The position numbers and the translations under genes are program-made. Below are positions 26,676-34,924 of a stretch of 64,000 bases of DNA, in pieces. The DNA comes from Bacillota bacterium (GTDB taxonomy: Bacteria; Bacillota; Clostridia; Lachnospirales; Lachnospiraceae). Positions within the stretch are counted from its first letter, which is position 1. Each line of letters opens with the position of its first letter. The DNA is taken from positions 124,001 to 188,000 of the forward strand of contig JAEZOB010000040.1 in NCBI GenBank assembly GCA_023414355.1. The letters run 5' to 3'. Under the pieces are notes generated by a model, which was given only the letters and a program-made list of their open reading frames with translations, searched no databases and had not been told where the DNA came from.

Positions 26676-29600
26676 ATGTACGATAAGGTGTCAACCGATT
26701 TAAACTTTGTCGACCGCGAAAAAAAGGTATTAAAGTTTTGGCAGGAGAACAATATCTTCGAAGCCAGCATTGAGGAGCGTAAAGAGGGTGAAACCTATAC
26801 CTTCTATGACGGACCGCCGACGGCGAACGGCAAGCCGCATATCGGTCATGTCCTGACCAGAGTAATTAAGGATATGATTCCAAGATACAGGACCATGAAG
26901 GGTTATAAGGTACTTCGTAAGGCAGGATGGGATACCCATGGACTTCCGGTAGAGCTTGAGGTCGAGAAAAAGCTCGGTATCGACGGCAAGGAACAAATCG
27001 AGCAGTACGGTCTGGAACCCTTCCTTCAGGAATGTAAGGAAAGTGTGTGGAAGTATAAGGGTATGTGGGAGGATTTCTCCGGTACAGTAGGCTTCTGGGC
27101 GGATATGGATAACCCATATGTTACTTATCATAACAGTTATATCGAATCTGAATGGTGGTCTTTAAAGCAGATCTGGGAAAAAGGGCTTTTATATAAGGGC
27201 TTCAAGATCGTTCCCTACTGCCCGAGATGCGGGACTCCTCTGTCCAGCCACGAGGTTGCACAGGGCTATAAGGACGTGAAGGAGAAATCCGTCATTGCGA
27301 AATTCCGTGTGAAAGGAACTCAGGATGAGTATATCCTTGCCTGGACCACGACACCCTGGACACTTCCTTCCAACGTGGCTCTCTGTGTGAACCCTGTGGA
27401 AACCTATGTTAAGGTAAAGGTACAGGTGGATGAGAAGGGAAATGTACTGAAGAAGGATGGCAGCTGCGCCTGTGGACATTCCCACGGCCACGAGGAGCAT
27501 GACCATGAACCGGCAGTAGCCGCTGCTACAGAGCATTATATTCTTGCTGAAGCGTTGCTCGGTGTTCTTGAAGGTGATTATGAAATCGAAGAGACCTATG
27601 TTGGTAAGGATCTGGAATATAAGGAATATGAACCGCTATTCGATTATGCGAAGCTGGATAAAAAAGGTCACTATGTTACCTGTGACAGCTATGTAACCTT
27701 ATCCGACGGTACCGGCGTGGTTCATATCGCGCCTGCCTTCGGTGAAGACGATTCCCGTGTCGGCAAGAGCTATGATCTTCCTTTTGTACAGTTAATTGAT
27801 GGTAAGGGAGAGTTTAGGCCCGAAGCAACAGACTTTGCGGGAATGTTCTGTAAGAAGGCTGATGAGCCGATCATGAAAATGCTGGCACAGAAGAAGCTGC
27901 TCTTTAAAATTCTTAAATTTGAACACAGTTATCCCTTCTGCTGGCGCTGCGATACTCCGCTGATTTATTATGCAAGAGAATCCTGGTTCATCAAGATGAC
28001 AGCAGTCAAGGATGAGCTGATTGCTAATAATAACACAATTAATTGGATGCCGGAGAGCATCGGACAGGGCCGCTTTGGTGACTGGCTGAAGAATGTACAG
28101 GATTGGGGACTATCCCGTGACCGTTACTGGGGAACTCCGCTTCCGATCTGGGAGTGTGAGGATGGACACCGTCATTGTATCGGAAGCATCGAAGAACTGA
28201 AATCTATGTCTGATAATTGCCCTGACGATATCGAGCTTCACAGACCCTTTATTGATGCGGTTACCATCAAGTGCCCGGAATGCGGCAAGCAGATGACACG
28301 TGTGAAACCGGTTATCGATTGCTGGTATGATTCCGGCTCCATGCCTTTCGCACAGTGGCACTATCCTTTTGAGAACAAAGAAATTTTTGAGGATAACTTC
28401 CCGGCAGATTTCATCAGTGAGGCAGTGGACCAGACCAGAGGTTGGTTCTACTCCCTGCTTGCGATCTCCACACTCATCTTCAAGAAGGCACCTTTTAAGA
28501 ATGTAATCGTATTAGGGCACGTACAGGATGAGAATGGACAGAAGATGTCCAAATCGAAAGGAAATGCAGTTGATCCTTTCGATGCGCTCGACCGACACGG
28601 TGCGGATGCCATTCGTTGGTATTTCTATATCAATTCGGCTTTATGGCTGCCGAACCGTTTCCATCACGGAGCAGTTACAGAAGGACAGAGAAAATTCATG
28701 GGCACTCTTTGGAATACCTATGCATTCTTTGTACTCTATGCAAATATAGATCATTTCAATGCTTCGGAATATTCCTTGGAATATGACAAGCTGCCGGTTA
28801 TGGATAAATGGCTTCTTTCCAGACTGAACACTCTGGTGAAATCCGTGGACGGACTTCTGGAGGAGTACCAGATCACCGAAGCGGCACGACTTCTTGCAGA
28901 CTTTGTGGATGAACTATCCAACTGGTACGTAAGAAGAAGCAGAGAACGTTTCTGGACCAAGGGAATGCCGCAGGATAAGATCAATGCATATATGACTTTA
29001 TATACTGCACTTGTTACCGTATGCAAGCTATCCGCACCTTTTATTCCGTTTATGACAGAGGACATCTATCAGAATCTGGTTCGAAATGTAGATAAGTCTG
29101 CTCCGAAGAGCATCCATCTGTGTGATTATCCGGTTTGCAATGAGACTTGGATCGATAAGGAGTTGGAGGCGAACATGGAAGAGGTGCTTGAGGTGGTGGT
29201 ACTGGGCCGTGCCTGCAGAAATGCCGCTAATATCAAGAACCGTCAGCCAATCGGGAAGATGTATGTGAAGGCGGATAAAACAGTCTCTGAGTTTTATACA
29301 GCAATTATTGCTGAAGAATTAAATGTGAAGGACGTCGTATTTACGAAGGACGTACGCAACTTTACTTCTTATAGCTTCAAGCCACAGCTAAAGACCCTCG
29401 GACCGAAGTTCGGTAAGCAGATCGGAGCGATTCGTACCCTTCTGGCGGAACTGAACGGCAACGAGGCAATGGATGAGATTAACGCTACCGGACAGCTGAA
29501 GATTAGCCTGGAGGGTGTGGAAGCGGTTCTGGAAAAAGATGACCTGTTGATTGAGGCGGCTCAGACAGAGGGCTTCGTCTCTGACTCGGATCACGGTATT

Positions 29601-29891
29601 ACCGTAGTACTTGATACTAACTTAAGTGAGGCCTTGATTGAGGAAGGCTTTGTGAACGAGATCATCAGTAAAATCCAGACCATGCGTAAGGAAGCTGATT
29701 TTGAGGTTATGGATCAAATTCGTGTATTCCAAAACGGCAATGACAGAATCAAGGATATTATTCTTCGCAATGCTGAGGAGATTAAAGCGCAGGTATTGGC
29801 TAAGGAACTGGTGCTGGATCAGGCACAGGGCTTTGTGAAGGAATGGAATGTGAACGGAGAGGAAGTAACCCTCGGCGTAGAAAAGCTGTAA
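26676..29891 (+). CDS. ileS: Isoleucyl-tRNA synthetase, type 2
   Basis: 1071 residues. The class I signatures are GPPTANGKPHIGHVLTR (HIGH, about residue 46-62) and DENGQKMSKSKGN (KMSKS, about 615). The sequence style (PTANGKPHIGH, KMSKSKGN, no C-terminal zinc finger) is that of the eukaryote-like type 2 IleRS, which tends to be less sensitive to mupirocin than type 1; that trait is known for the type and was not tested here. A Cys/His-rich insert (CACGHSHGHEEHDHE, residues about 266-280) lies in the editing domain. Expression is under the T-box upstream. GGAGGA lies before the ATG. Confidence 0.97.
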   Translation: MYDKVSTDLNFVDREKKVLKFWQENNIFEASIEERKEGETYTFYDGPPTANGKPHIGHVLTRVIKDMIPRYRTMKGYKVLRKAGWDTHGLPVELEVEKKLGIDGKEQIEQYGLEPFLQECKESVWKYKGMWEDFSGTVGFWADMDNPYVTYHNSYIESEWWSLKQIWEKGLLYKGFKIVPYCPRCGTPLSSHEVAQGYKDVKEKSVIAKFRVKGTQDEYILAWTTTPWTLPSNVALCVNPVETYVKVKVQVDEKGNVLKKDGSCACGHSHGHEEHDHEPAVAAATEHYILAEALLGVLEGDYEIEETYVGKDLEYKEYEPLFDYAKLDKKGHYVTCDSYVTLSDGTGVVHIAPAFGEDDSRVGKSYDLPFVQLIDGKGEFRPEATDFAGMFCKKADEPIMKMLAQKKLLFKILKFEHSYPFCWRCDTPLIYYARESWFIKMTAVKDELIANNNTINWMPESIGQGRFGDWLKNVQDWGLSRDRYWGTPLPIWECEDGHRHCIGSIEELKSMSDNCPDDIELHRPFIDAVTIKCPECGKQMTRVKPVIDCWYDSGSMPFAQWHYPFENKEIFEDNFPADFISEAVDQTRGWFYSLLAISTLIFKKAPFKNVIVLGHVQDENGQKMSKSKGNAVDPFDALDRHGADAIRWYFYINSALWLPNRFHHGAVTEGQRKFMGTLWNTYAFFVLYANIDHFNASEYSLEYDKLPVMDKWLLSRLNTLVKSVDGLLEEYQITEAARLLADFVDELSNWYVRRSRERFWTKGMPQDKINAYMTLYTALVTVCKLSAPFIPFMTEDIYQNLVRNVDKSAPKSIHLCDYPVCNETWIDKELEANMEEVLEVVVLGRACRNAANIKNRQPIGKMYVKADKTVSEFYTAIIAEELNVKDVVFTKDVRNFTSYSFKPQLKTLGPKFGKQIGAIRTLLAELNGNEAMDEINATGQLKISLEGVEAVLEKDDLLIEAAQTEGFVSDSDHGITVVLDTNLSEALIEEGFVNEIISKIQTMRKEADFEVMDQIRVFQNGNDRIKDIILRNAEEIKAQVLAKELVLDQAQGFVKEWNVNGEEVTLGVEKL

Positions 29892-29926
29892 ACACAGCGG
29901 AATATAATTAAATCTGAGTAAAGTGA

Positions 29927-29966
29927 TGGACTGGTACCTCGCAGGAAGTACCGGTCCATTTTCTTA
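29927..29966 (+). terminator. Terminator of ileS
   Basis: TGGACTGGTAC and GTACCGGTCCA pair (one G-U) around a 10-base loop, followed by TTTTCTT. Confidence 0.82.
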
Positions 29967-30405
29967 TCTTCATAATTAATTCACGGATCGGTAATAAAAA
30001 GAACACATTTACTGTTTATAATACAGTTATAAGTTAATTGAAGAAGCCACGACTGCAGCGCGGTTACTGGCTTCGCCTAACAATAAGTAAAATTGATATA
30101 GATGGATTTCATAATATTTTCCCTCCCGAAGTGAAGATTCGAAGAATCTTCACTTTTCCTCTTTTTCAGAAAGAGGCTGTCATAAAAGCAATGAGAATAT
30201 CGTTGCCATGTTGGCCTACTTCCTGCGAAAAATGCAGAAGAAATCAGACGTATTTGGGTTCGGGATACCGGAATATGGCTTTACTTTCCTAGATCTATAT
30301 ACTATAATTATTTTAGAAGCAAGAAGCATCAATATGGAATGTAAATTGATATGCCTTTACAGATTTCGCAGCAGCGGGATATCGAATAGAAAGGATGGGA
30401 TTTAT
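29967..30405 (+). other. Noncoding gap between ileS and the c-di-AMP receptor gene
   Basis: Open frames here look spurious: no ribosome-binding site, odd composition. The gap holds a GAAGCC/GGCTTC hairpin (about 30040-30070) and a strong GAA-triloop hairpin AGTGAAGATTC-GAA-GAATCTTCACT followed by TTTCCTCTTTTT (about 30130-30165), which looks like a second rightward terminator. The last 100 bases should contain the promoter of the next gene, but I see no consensus match. Confidence 0.5.
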
Positions 30406-30723
30406 ATGAAGTTAATTTATGTAATTGTCCGTAATGTTGATAGCAGTTATGTCACAGAGGCATTGAACAAACAGGGCTTCTATGTTACAAAGCTAGCGAG
30501 CACCGGCGGTTTTCTGAGAGAAGGGAATACTACCCTGATGATAGGTACCGAGGAAGATAAAGTGGATCATGTGATTGAAATCGTTAAGAAGGAATGCGGA
30601 CCGAGACAGCAGATTATCTCCAATCCGGTCGGAGCGATAGAGTATGCCTCAATGAATGTTGTCGTAAATGTAGGCGGTGCAACCATCTTTGTCACAGATG
30701 TCGATAGATTTGTTAAGATTTAG
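30406..30723 (+). CDS. Cyclic di-AMP receptor, DarA/PstA family (DUF970)
   Basis: A 105-residue PII-like protein. MKLIYVIVRN at the start, LASTGGFLREGNTTLMIG and NVGGATIFVTDVDRF match the c-di-AMP receptor DarA (PstA), which forms trimers binding the nucleotide at subunit interfaces. Gly-Gly-Phe and the T-loop region are intact. The frame continues upstream, but the family start and a GGATGGG site place the ATG at 30406. It is followed by a strong terminator and is probably monocistronic. Confidence 0.92.
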   Translation: MKLIYVIVRNVDSSYVTEALNKQGFYVTKLASTGGFLREGNTTLMIGTEEDKVDHVIEIVKKECGPRQQIISNPVGAIEYASMNVVVNVGGATIFVTDVDRFVKI

Positions 30724-30754
30724 AGATGAGAGTTTGAAGTAGGAATGATGGATT

Positions 30755-30812
30755 ACCCCACAGGATAGCTCCCTTTACAAATGAAGGGTAGATAGCCTGT
30801 GGGGTCTTTTTA
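30755..30812 (+). terminator. Terminator of the c-di-AMP receptor gene
   Basis: ACCCCACAGG (30755-30764) and CCTGTGGGGT (30796-30805), then CTTTTT. The loop contains its own small hairpin. Confidence 0.85.
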
Positions 30813-31067
30813 ATAGATACTCTATGATTTTATGAATGAATCCTGTGATGAATTCTGTGATAGTACTTTATATCGGGTCTTATTTTGCAGGAAGCAAATA
30901 CCGAAGAAAGTGCCGGATAAACCTGTGAATTTATAGTGAATTATTATGGAAATTTTGAATTATGCTTTCTTTTTGAACCTAAATATGATATAACGGAATA
31001 TAGCACTGTAAAATATAATTCCGGACAGCAATAGGTTTTACCGGATTGAAGAGGAAAGGATATTATA
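30813..31067 (+). other. AT-rich upstream region of the lipoprotein foldase gene
   Basis: No ORF. A TATGATATAAC stretch near 30990 could supply a -10 element, but no matching -35 is convincing. The ribosome-binding site GAAAGGA lies directly before the ATG at 31068. Confidence 0.4.
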
Positions 31068-32228
31068 ATGAAGAAGAAAATATTGTTATTGATGATAGGG
31101 TTAAGCGTGATGCTGTTTGCCTGGGGTTGTGGAAAAAAGAGCGTAGCTGATGAGCTGAACGTACAAAAGGACACCCCGGCTGATACTGCAGAGGTAACGA
31201 AAGCGCCCGATAACACAACAGGTGATACTGCACAGGTTTCTCCCGCTCCGCAGGCTCCCGTCAGAGAAGCATATGAAGTAAGCGATTATATCACCCTGGG
31301 TCAGTATAAGGGTGTGAAAGCAACCTATGATAAATTAGAAGTAACAGATGCAGATGTTGAGAAGGCAATTCAGGACGAGCTATCTGCGAATTCAACTGAA
31401 GAAGAAGTAAAGGACAGAGCAATTGAGACAGGTGATATCGTAAATATCGATTATGAGGGCCTAAAGGACGGCGTAGCATTTGATGGCGGCACCGCTCAGG
31501 GTTATGACCTCGAGATTGGTTCAGGCAACTTTATCCCGGGCTTTGAAGATGGTCTGATCGGTCATAAGATTGGCGAGAAGGTTAAGCTTGATCTTACCTT
31601 CCCGGAAGGTTATCAGTCAGCAGATTTAGCAGGAAAAGCGGTAGTATTCAATGTTACCATCAACACCATCAAGGTTAAGAAATTACCTGAGTTAAACGAT
31701 GAATATGTAAAGAGCAATACAGATTATGATACCGTAGCAGCGTATAAGGACGGAACCCGTGCAGATCTGACAGCATCGAATGAAGAGACTATGAAGAACG
31801 CTAAGATCAGCAGCATTCTGCAAACCATCGTAAGCAATTCAAAGATCTCCTCTTACCCTCAGACCCTGATTGATTATTACGGTTATGAGATGGAAAGCTA
31901 TTATACACAATATGCGCAGATGTATGGTATGGATTTGGCTGCTTTTATTGAAGCAAACGGTATGACTCAGGATTCTTATGATACACAGAAGAAGTCGTAT
32001 GCCGAGAACAGGGCAGCACAGGAGATGGTTCTTAATTCCGTAATTAAGGCTGAGAATATGGCTCTGACAGATGATGAGTATACCAAGGGAATTGCGGATT
32101 ATATGAAGAAATATGATGTAAAGACCGAGGATGAATTTTATCAGAAGTATGGGACCAAGGAACAGATTACTGAAAGCCTGTTATGGGAAAAGACAGTCAA
32201 CTTCCTTGTAGCACAAGCTGTTGAATAG
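31068..32228 (+). CDS. Secreted FKBP-type peptidyl-prolyl isomerase lipoprotein, trigger-factor-like
   Basis: A 386-residue lipoprotein (signal with lipobox LFAWGC, Cys at about 21). After a Thr/Ala/Pro linker, residues about 75-210 resemble the FKBP domain of trigger factor (GDIVNIDYEG, GSGNFIPGFEDGLIGH, FPEGYQSADLAGK), and the rest resembles the helical trigger factor C-terminal chaperone arms; the ribosome-binding N-domain is absent. The protein should fold exported proteins outside the membrane, a role otherwise filled by PrsA in many Firmicutes. It is followed at 20 bases by the radical-SAM gene and may be cotranscribed with it. Confidence 0.88.
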   Translation: MKKKILLLMIGLSVMLFAWGCGKKSVADELNVQKDTPADTAEVTKAPDNTTGDTAQVSPAPQAPVREAYEVSDYITLGQYKGVKATYDKLEVTDADVEKAIQDELSANSTEEEVKDRAIETGDIVNIDYEGLKDGVAFDGGTAQGYDLEIGSGNFIPGFEDGLIGHKIGEKVKLDLTFPEGYQSADLAGKAVVFNVTINTIKVKKLPELNDEYVKSNTDYDTVAAYKDGTRADLTASNEETMKNAKISSILQTIVSNSKISSYPQTLIDYYGYEMESYYTQYAQMYGMDLAAFIEANGMTQDSYDTQKKSYAENRAAQEMVLNSVIKAENMALTDDEYTKGIADYMKKYDVKTEDEFYQKYGTKEQITESLLWEKTVNFLVAQAVE

Positions 32229-32248
32229 TATGAAGAAAGTGAATAAAA

Positions 32249-34618
32249 ATGCTGAGAGATTTTTTGCCGATTAGTATCGATGAAATGGTACAAAGAGGAT
32301 GGGAACAATGCGATTTTGTCTTTGTGACAGGAGATGCATATGTAGACCACCCTTCCTTTGGACCGGCCATTATCAGCAGAGTATTGGAGAGCTATGGTTT
32401 CAAGGTTGGAATCATAGCTCAACCTGACTGGAGGGATAATAACAGTATTACTCTCCTGGGAGAACCAAGACTCGGGTTCCTGGTAAGTGGCGGTAATATG
32501 GATTCTATGGTGAACCATTATTCGGTTGCCAAAAAAAGAAGACAGACAGATGCCTATTCCCCCGGAGGAGAAATGGGCAGAAGGCCGGACTATGCAACTG
32601 TAGTATATTGCAATTTGATCCGTCAAAAATATAAGAATATCCCGATTATCATCGGAGGAATTGAAGCGAGTCTTCGCAGACTCGCCCATTATGATTACTG
32701 GAGTGATAAGGTAAAACGATCGATTCTGCTTGATTCCCAGGCAGACCTCATCTCCTACGGAATGGGCGAACATTCAATTGTAGAAATTGCTGAGGCCTTA
32801 AATAGCGGACTGGATATCAAGGACATCACCTTTATCAACGGTACCGTATTTAAGACGAAAGGTCTTGAGTCAGTTTATGACGCAGTTCGGCTTCCGAGCT
32901 TTCAAAGCATAACAGAAAACAAAAAAGCATTCGCTGAGAGCTTCTATATTCAATACTGCAATACGGATCCTTTCTCCGGAAAGAGGTTGGTGGAGCAGTA
33001 TAAGGATAATGAGTATGTGGTACAGAACCCTCCGGCCAAGCCTTTGACACAGGCAGAAATGGATAGGGTTTATTCTCTCCCCTATATGAGAGAATATCAC
33101 CCTTCTTATGAGGCTGCCGGGGGAATTCCTGCAATAGAAGAAGTAAAATTCAGTCTAGTCAGTAATCGGGGCTGCTTTGGCGGCTGCAATTACTGTGCCT
33201 TGACCTTTCATCAGGGACGTATTCTTCAGACCAGAAGTCATGAGTCTATCCTGTCCGAAGCGAACCAGTTGATCTGGGATAAGGATTTTAAAGGATATAT
33301 TCACGACGTAGGAGGCCCGACAGCGAATTTCAGACATACAGCGTGTGAAAAACAGCTGACGAAAGGGGCCTGTATCAATAAGCAATGCCTCTTCCCGCAA
33401 CCCTGCAAAAGCCTGAAGGTGGATCATAGGGATTATCTTAATCTGCTTCGCAAGCTCAGAGCATTACCTAAAGTCAAAAAGGTATTTATCCGTTCCGGTA
33501 TCCGCTTCGATTATCTGATGGCGGATCAGGATGATAAATTCCTGGAGGAGCTTTGTGAACATCATGTCAGTGGTCAGCTGAAGGTGGCACCGGAGCATAT
33601 CAGTGATCGTGTTTTATCTCTGATGGGTAAACCGGAGAATGCGGTATATGAGAAATTCCAGGAAAGGTATAAGAAAACGAATCAGAGACTGGGTAAGAAC
33701 CAATTTATCGTACCTTATCTGATATCCTCCCATCCCGGCTCCACTCTAAAGGAAGCTGTGGAACTGGCTGAATATTTAAGAGATCTCGGCTATATGCCGG
33801 AACAGGTACAGGACTTCTACCCAACACCCTCTACCATATCGACCTGTATGTATTATACCGGACTGGATCCGAGAACAATGAAGGAAGTCTATGTACCGAA
33901 GTCACCTCATGAGAAAGCGATGCAGCGTGCTCTGATTCAATATCGTAACCCTAAAAATTATGACTTGGTTGTAGAGGCTCTCCGGAAGGCAGACAGAGCA
34001 GATTTGATCGGCTTCGATAAGAACTGCCTGGTACGTCCGAGACAATTCGCAAAAGAGAAGCAAATATACCATAAACCGCCAACAGGACAGAAGGCGGATC
34101 CGTTCCACAAAAACAGTTCAGCTAAAAGTAACACCGGTAATTATTCCGGGAAAGGTAGTTCCGACAATACTTTTGGTAAAGGCAGTACAAGTGGCTCAAG
34201 TAAAAATACTATCGGTAAAAGTAACCCCGATAAAAGCGGCTTCAGTAAAAGTGCTTTCGGTAAAGGTAACCCCGATAAAAGCGGCTTCAGTAAAAATATT
34301 ACCGGTAAAAGTAACCCCGATAAAAGTGGCTTCAGTAAAAGTGCTTCCGGTAAAGGTAACATCGGTAAAAGTAGCCTCAATAATCACAAGTCAGGATATA
34401 GCAAAAGTAACGCCGGAATAGGTAACAATAATAATTTTGATAGTAGCAATTCCGGTAGTAATGCCAGAAGAGATAAAGCAAGCCAGAGCAAACAAACTTC
34501 ATATTCTGATACTGTAAAGACAGCAGGAAGAAACACTGCAAATACCAGGAACAACGGTCATAGTCAAAAAACTGTATCGAAGAGAGAGGATTCTGCGGCA
34601 GGAAGAAAGCGGAAATAG
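32249..34618 (+). CDS. YgiQ family radical-SAM protein with a repetitive C-terminal tail
   Basis: A 789-residue protein. The N-terminal YgiQ domain (start FLPISIDEMVQRGWEQCDFV) precedes the radical-SAM core with the cluster motif CFGGCNYC (Cys309, Cys313, Cys316). The following SRGxRFDY-like strand (FIRSGIRFDYL) and KVAPEHIS are also family hallmarks. The YgiQ reaction is not settled. From about residue 610 the sequence becomes a Gly/Lys/Ser/Asn-rich tail with 15-residue repeats (GKSNPDKSGFSKSAF type), which is not part of the family and ends in a basic SxxGRKRK. Codons in the tail are highly repetitive. The ribosome-binding site is weak, and coupling to the upstream gene is likely. Confidence 0.9.
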   Translation: MLRDFLPISIDEMVQRGWEQCDFVFVTGDAYVDHPSFGPAIISRVLESYGFKVGIIAQPDWRDNNSITLLGEPRLGFLVSGGNMDSMVNHYSVAKKRRQTDAYSPGGEMGRRPDYATVVYCNLIRQKYKNIPIIIGGIEASLRRLAHYDYWSDKVKRSILLDSQADLISYGMGEHSIVEIAEALNSGLDIKDITFINGTVFKTKGLESVYDAVRLPSFQSITENKKAFAESFYIQYCNTDPFSGKRLVEQYKDNEYVVQNPPAKPLTQAEMDRVYSLPYMREYHPSYEAAGGIPAIEEVKFSLVSNRGCFGGCNYCALTFHQGRILQTRSHESILSEANQLIWDKDFKGYIHDVGGPTANFRHTACEKQLTKGACINKQCLFPQPCKSLKVDHRDYLNLLRKLRALPKVKKVFIRSGIRFDYLMADQDDKFLEELCEHHVSGQLKVAPEHISDRVLSLMGKPENAVYEKFQERYKKTNQRLGKNQFIVPYLISSHPGSTLKEAVELAEYLRDLGYMPEQVQDFYPTPSTISTCMYYTGLDPRTMKEVYVPKSPHEKAMQRALIQYRNPKNYDLVVEALRKADRADLIGFDKNCLVRPRQFAKEKQIYHKPPTGQKADPFHKNSSAKSNTGNYSGKGSSDNTFGKGSTSGSSKNTIGKSNPDKSGFSKSAFGKGNPDKSGFSKNITGKSNPDKSGFSKSASGKGNIGKSSLNNHKSGYSKSNAGIGNNNNFDSSNSGSNARRDKASQSKQTSYSDTVKTAGRNTANTRNNGHSQKTVSKREDSAAGRKRK
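34214..34348 (+). repeat. Three 45-base tandem repeats in the YgiQ-family gene
   Basis: Units 34214-34258, 34259-34303 and 34304-34348 each encode GK(S/G)NPDKSGFSK plus three variable residues; a diverged fourth follows. They stay in frame and extend the lysine-rich tail. Confidence 0.9.
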
Positions 34619-34630
34619 CATGGAAAGTCC

Positions 34631-34737
34631 TTGACAACAAGCAGCTTTCGATGGTATACTACGCAAAGTATCTGTTTCATAATATGTTTTATATAAGATG
34701 AATCAGCTCTTGGTCGAACAGACTGAGAGCTTTTTTA
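34631..34737 (+). ncRNA. Promoter-to-terminator unit: small RNA or helicase attenuator
   Basis: TTGACA (34631-34636), 18 bases, TATACT (34655-34660) is followed within 75 bases by a terminator GCTCTTGGTC/GACTGAGAGC and six T residues (34706-34736). The product would be a small RNA of about 70 bases. Alternatively this is the leader of the DEAD-box helicase gene at 34925, with the terminator acting as an attenuator. No ORF of note lies inside. Confidence 0.6.
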
Positions 34738-34924
34738 TGGAGTAGGAAAGTTCGCCGAACTTATTTATATAATAACGAATTTTTCATCATCATGGTGTGA
34801 CAACTATTTAATGTAGCATAGATATCCTAACATTTGTTAGGACAAAGACGTAAGCTTTTGATACATAGGGCTAACAGTCAATGGGAATTATATGAGATAA
34901 GAGATACAAAGAAAGGATATTAGA
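34738..34924 (+). other. Gap before the DEAD-box helicase gene
   Basis: It contains a short perfect hairpin AAGTTCGCCGAACTT (34748-34762) directly after the preceding terminator, an AT-rich stretch with CATGGTGTGACA and the helicase ribosome-binding site AAAGGA. No second clear promoter was seen. Confidence 0.4.

Noticed and set aside
30038..30292. Short open frame between ileS and the c-di-AMP receptor gene
   Set aside because: No ribosome-binding site, no recognisable protein features, and it runs through hairpin-forming sequence.
34141..34421. Alternative proteins encoded by the repeats of the YgiQ-family gene
   Set aside because: Open frames on both strands arise from the 45-base repeat composition; only the radical-SAM frame has start signals and homology.
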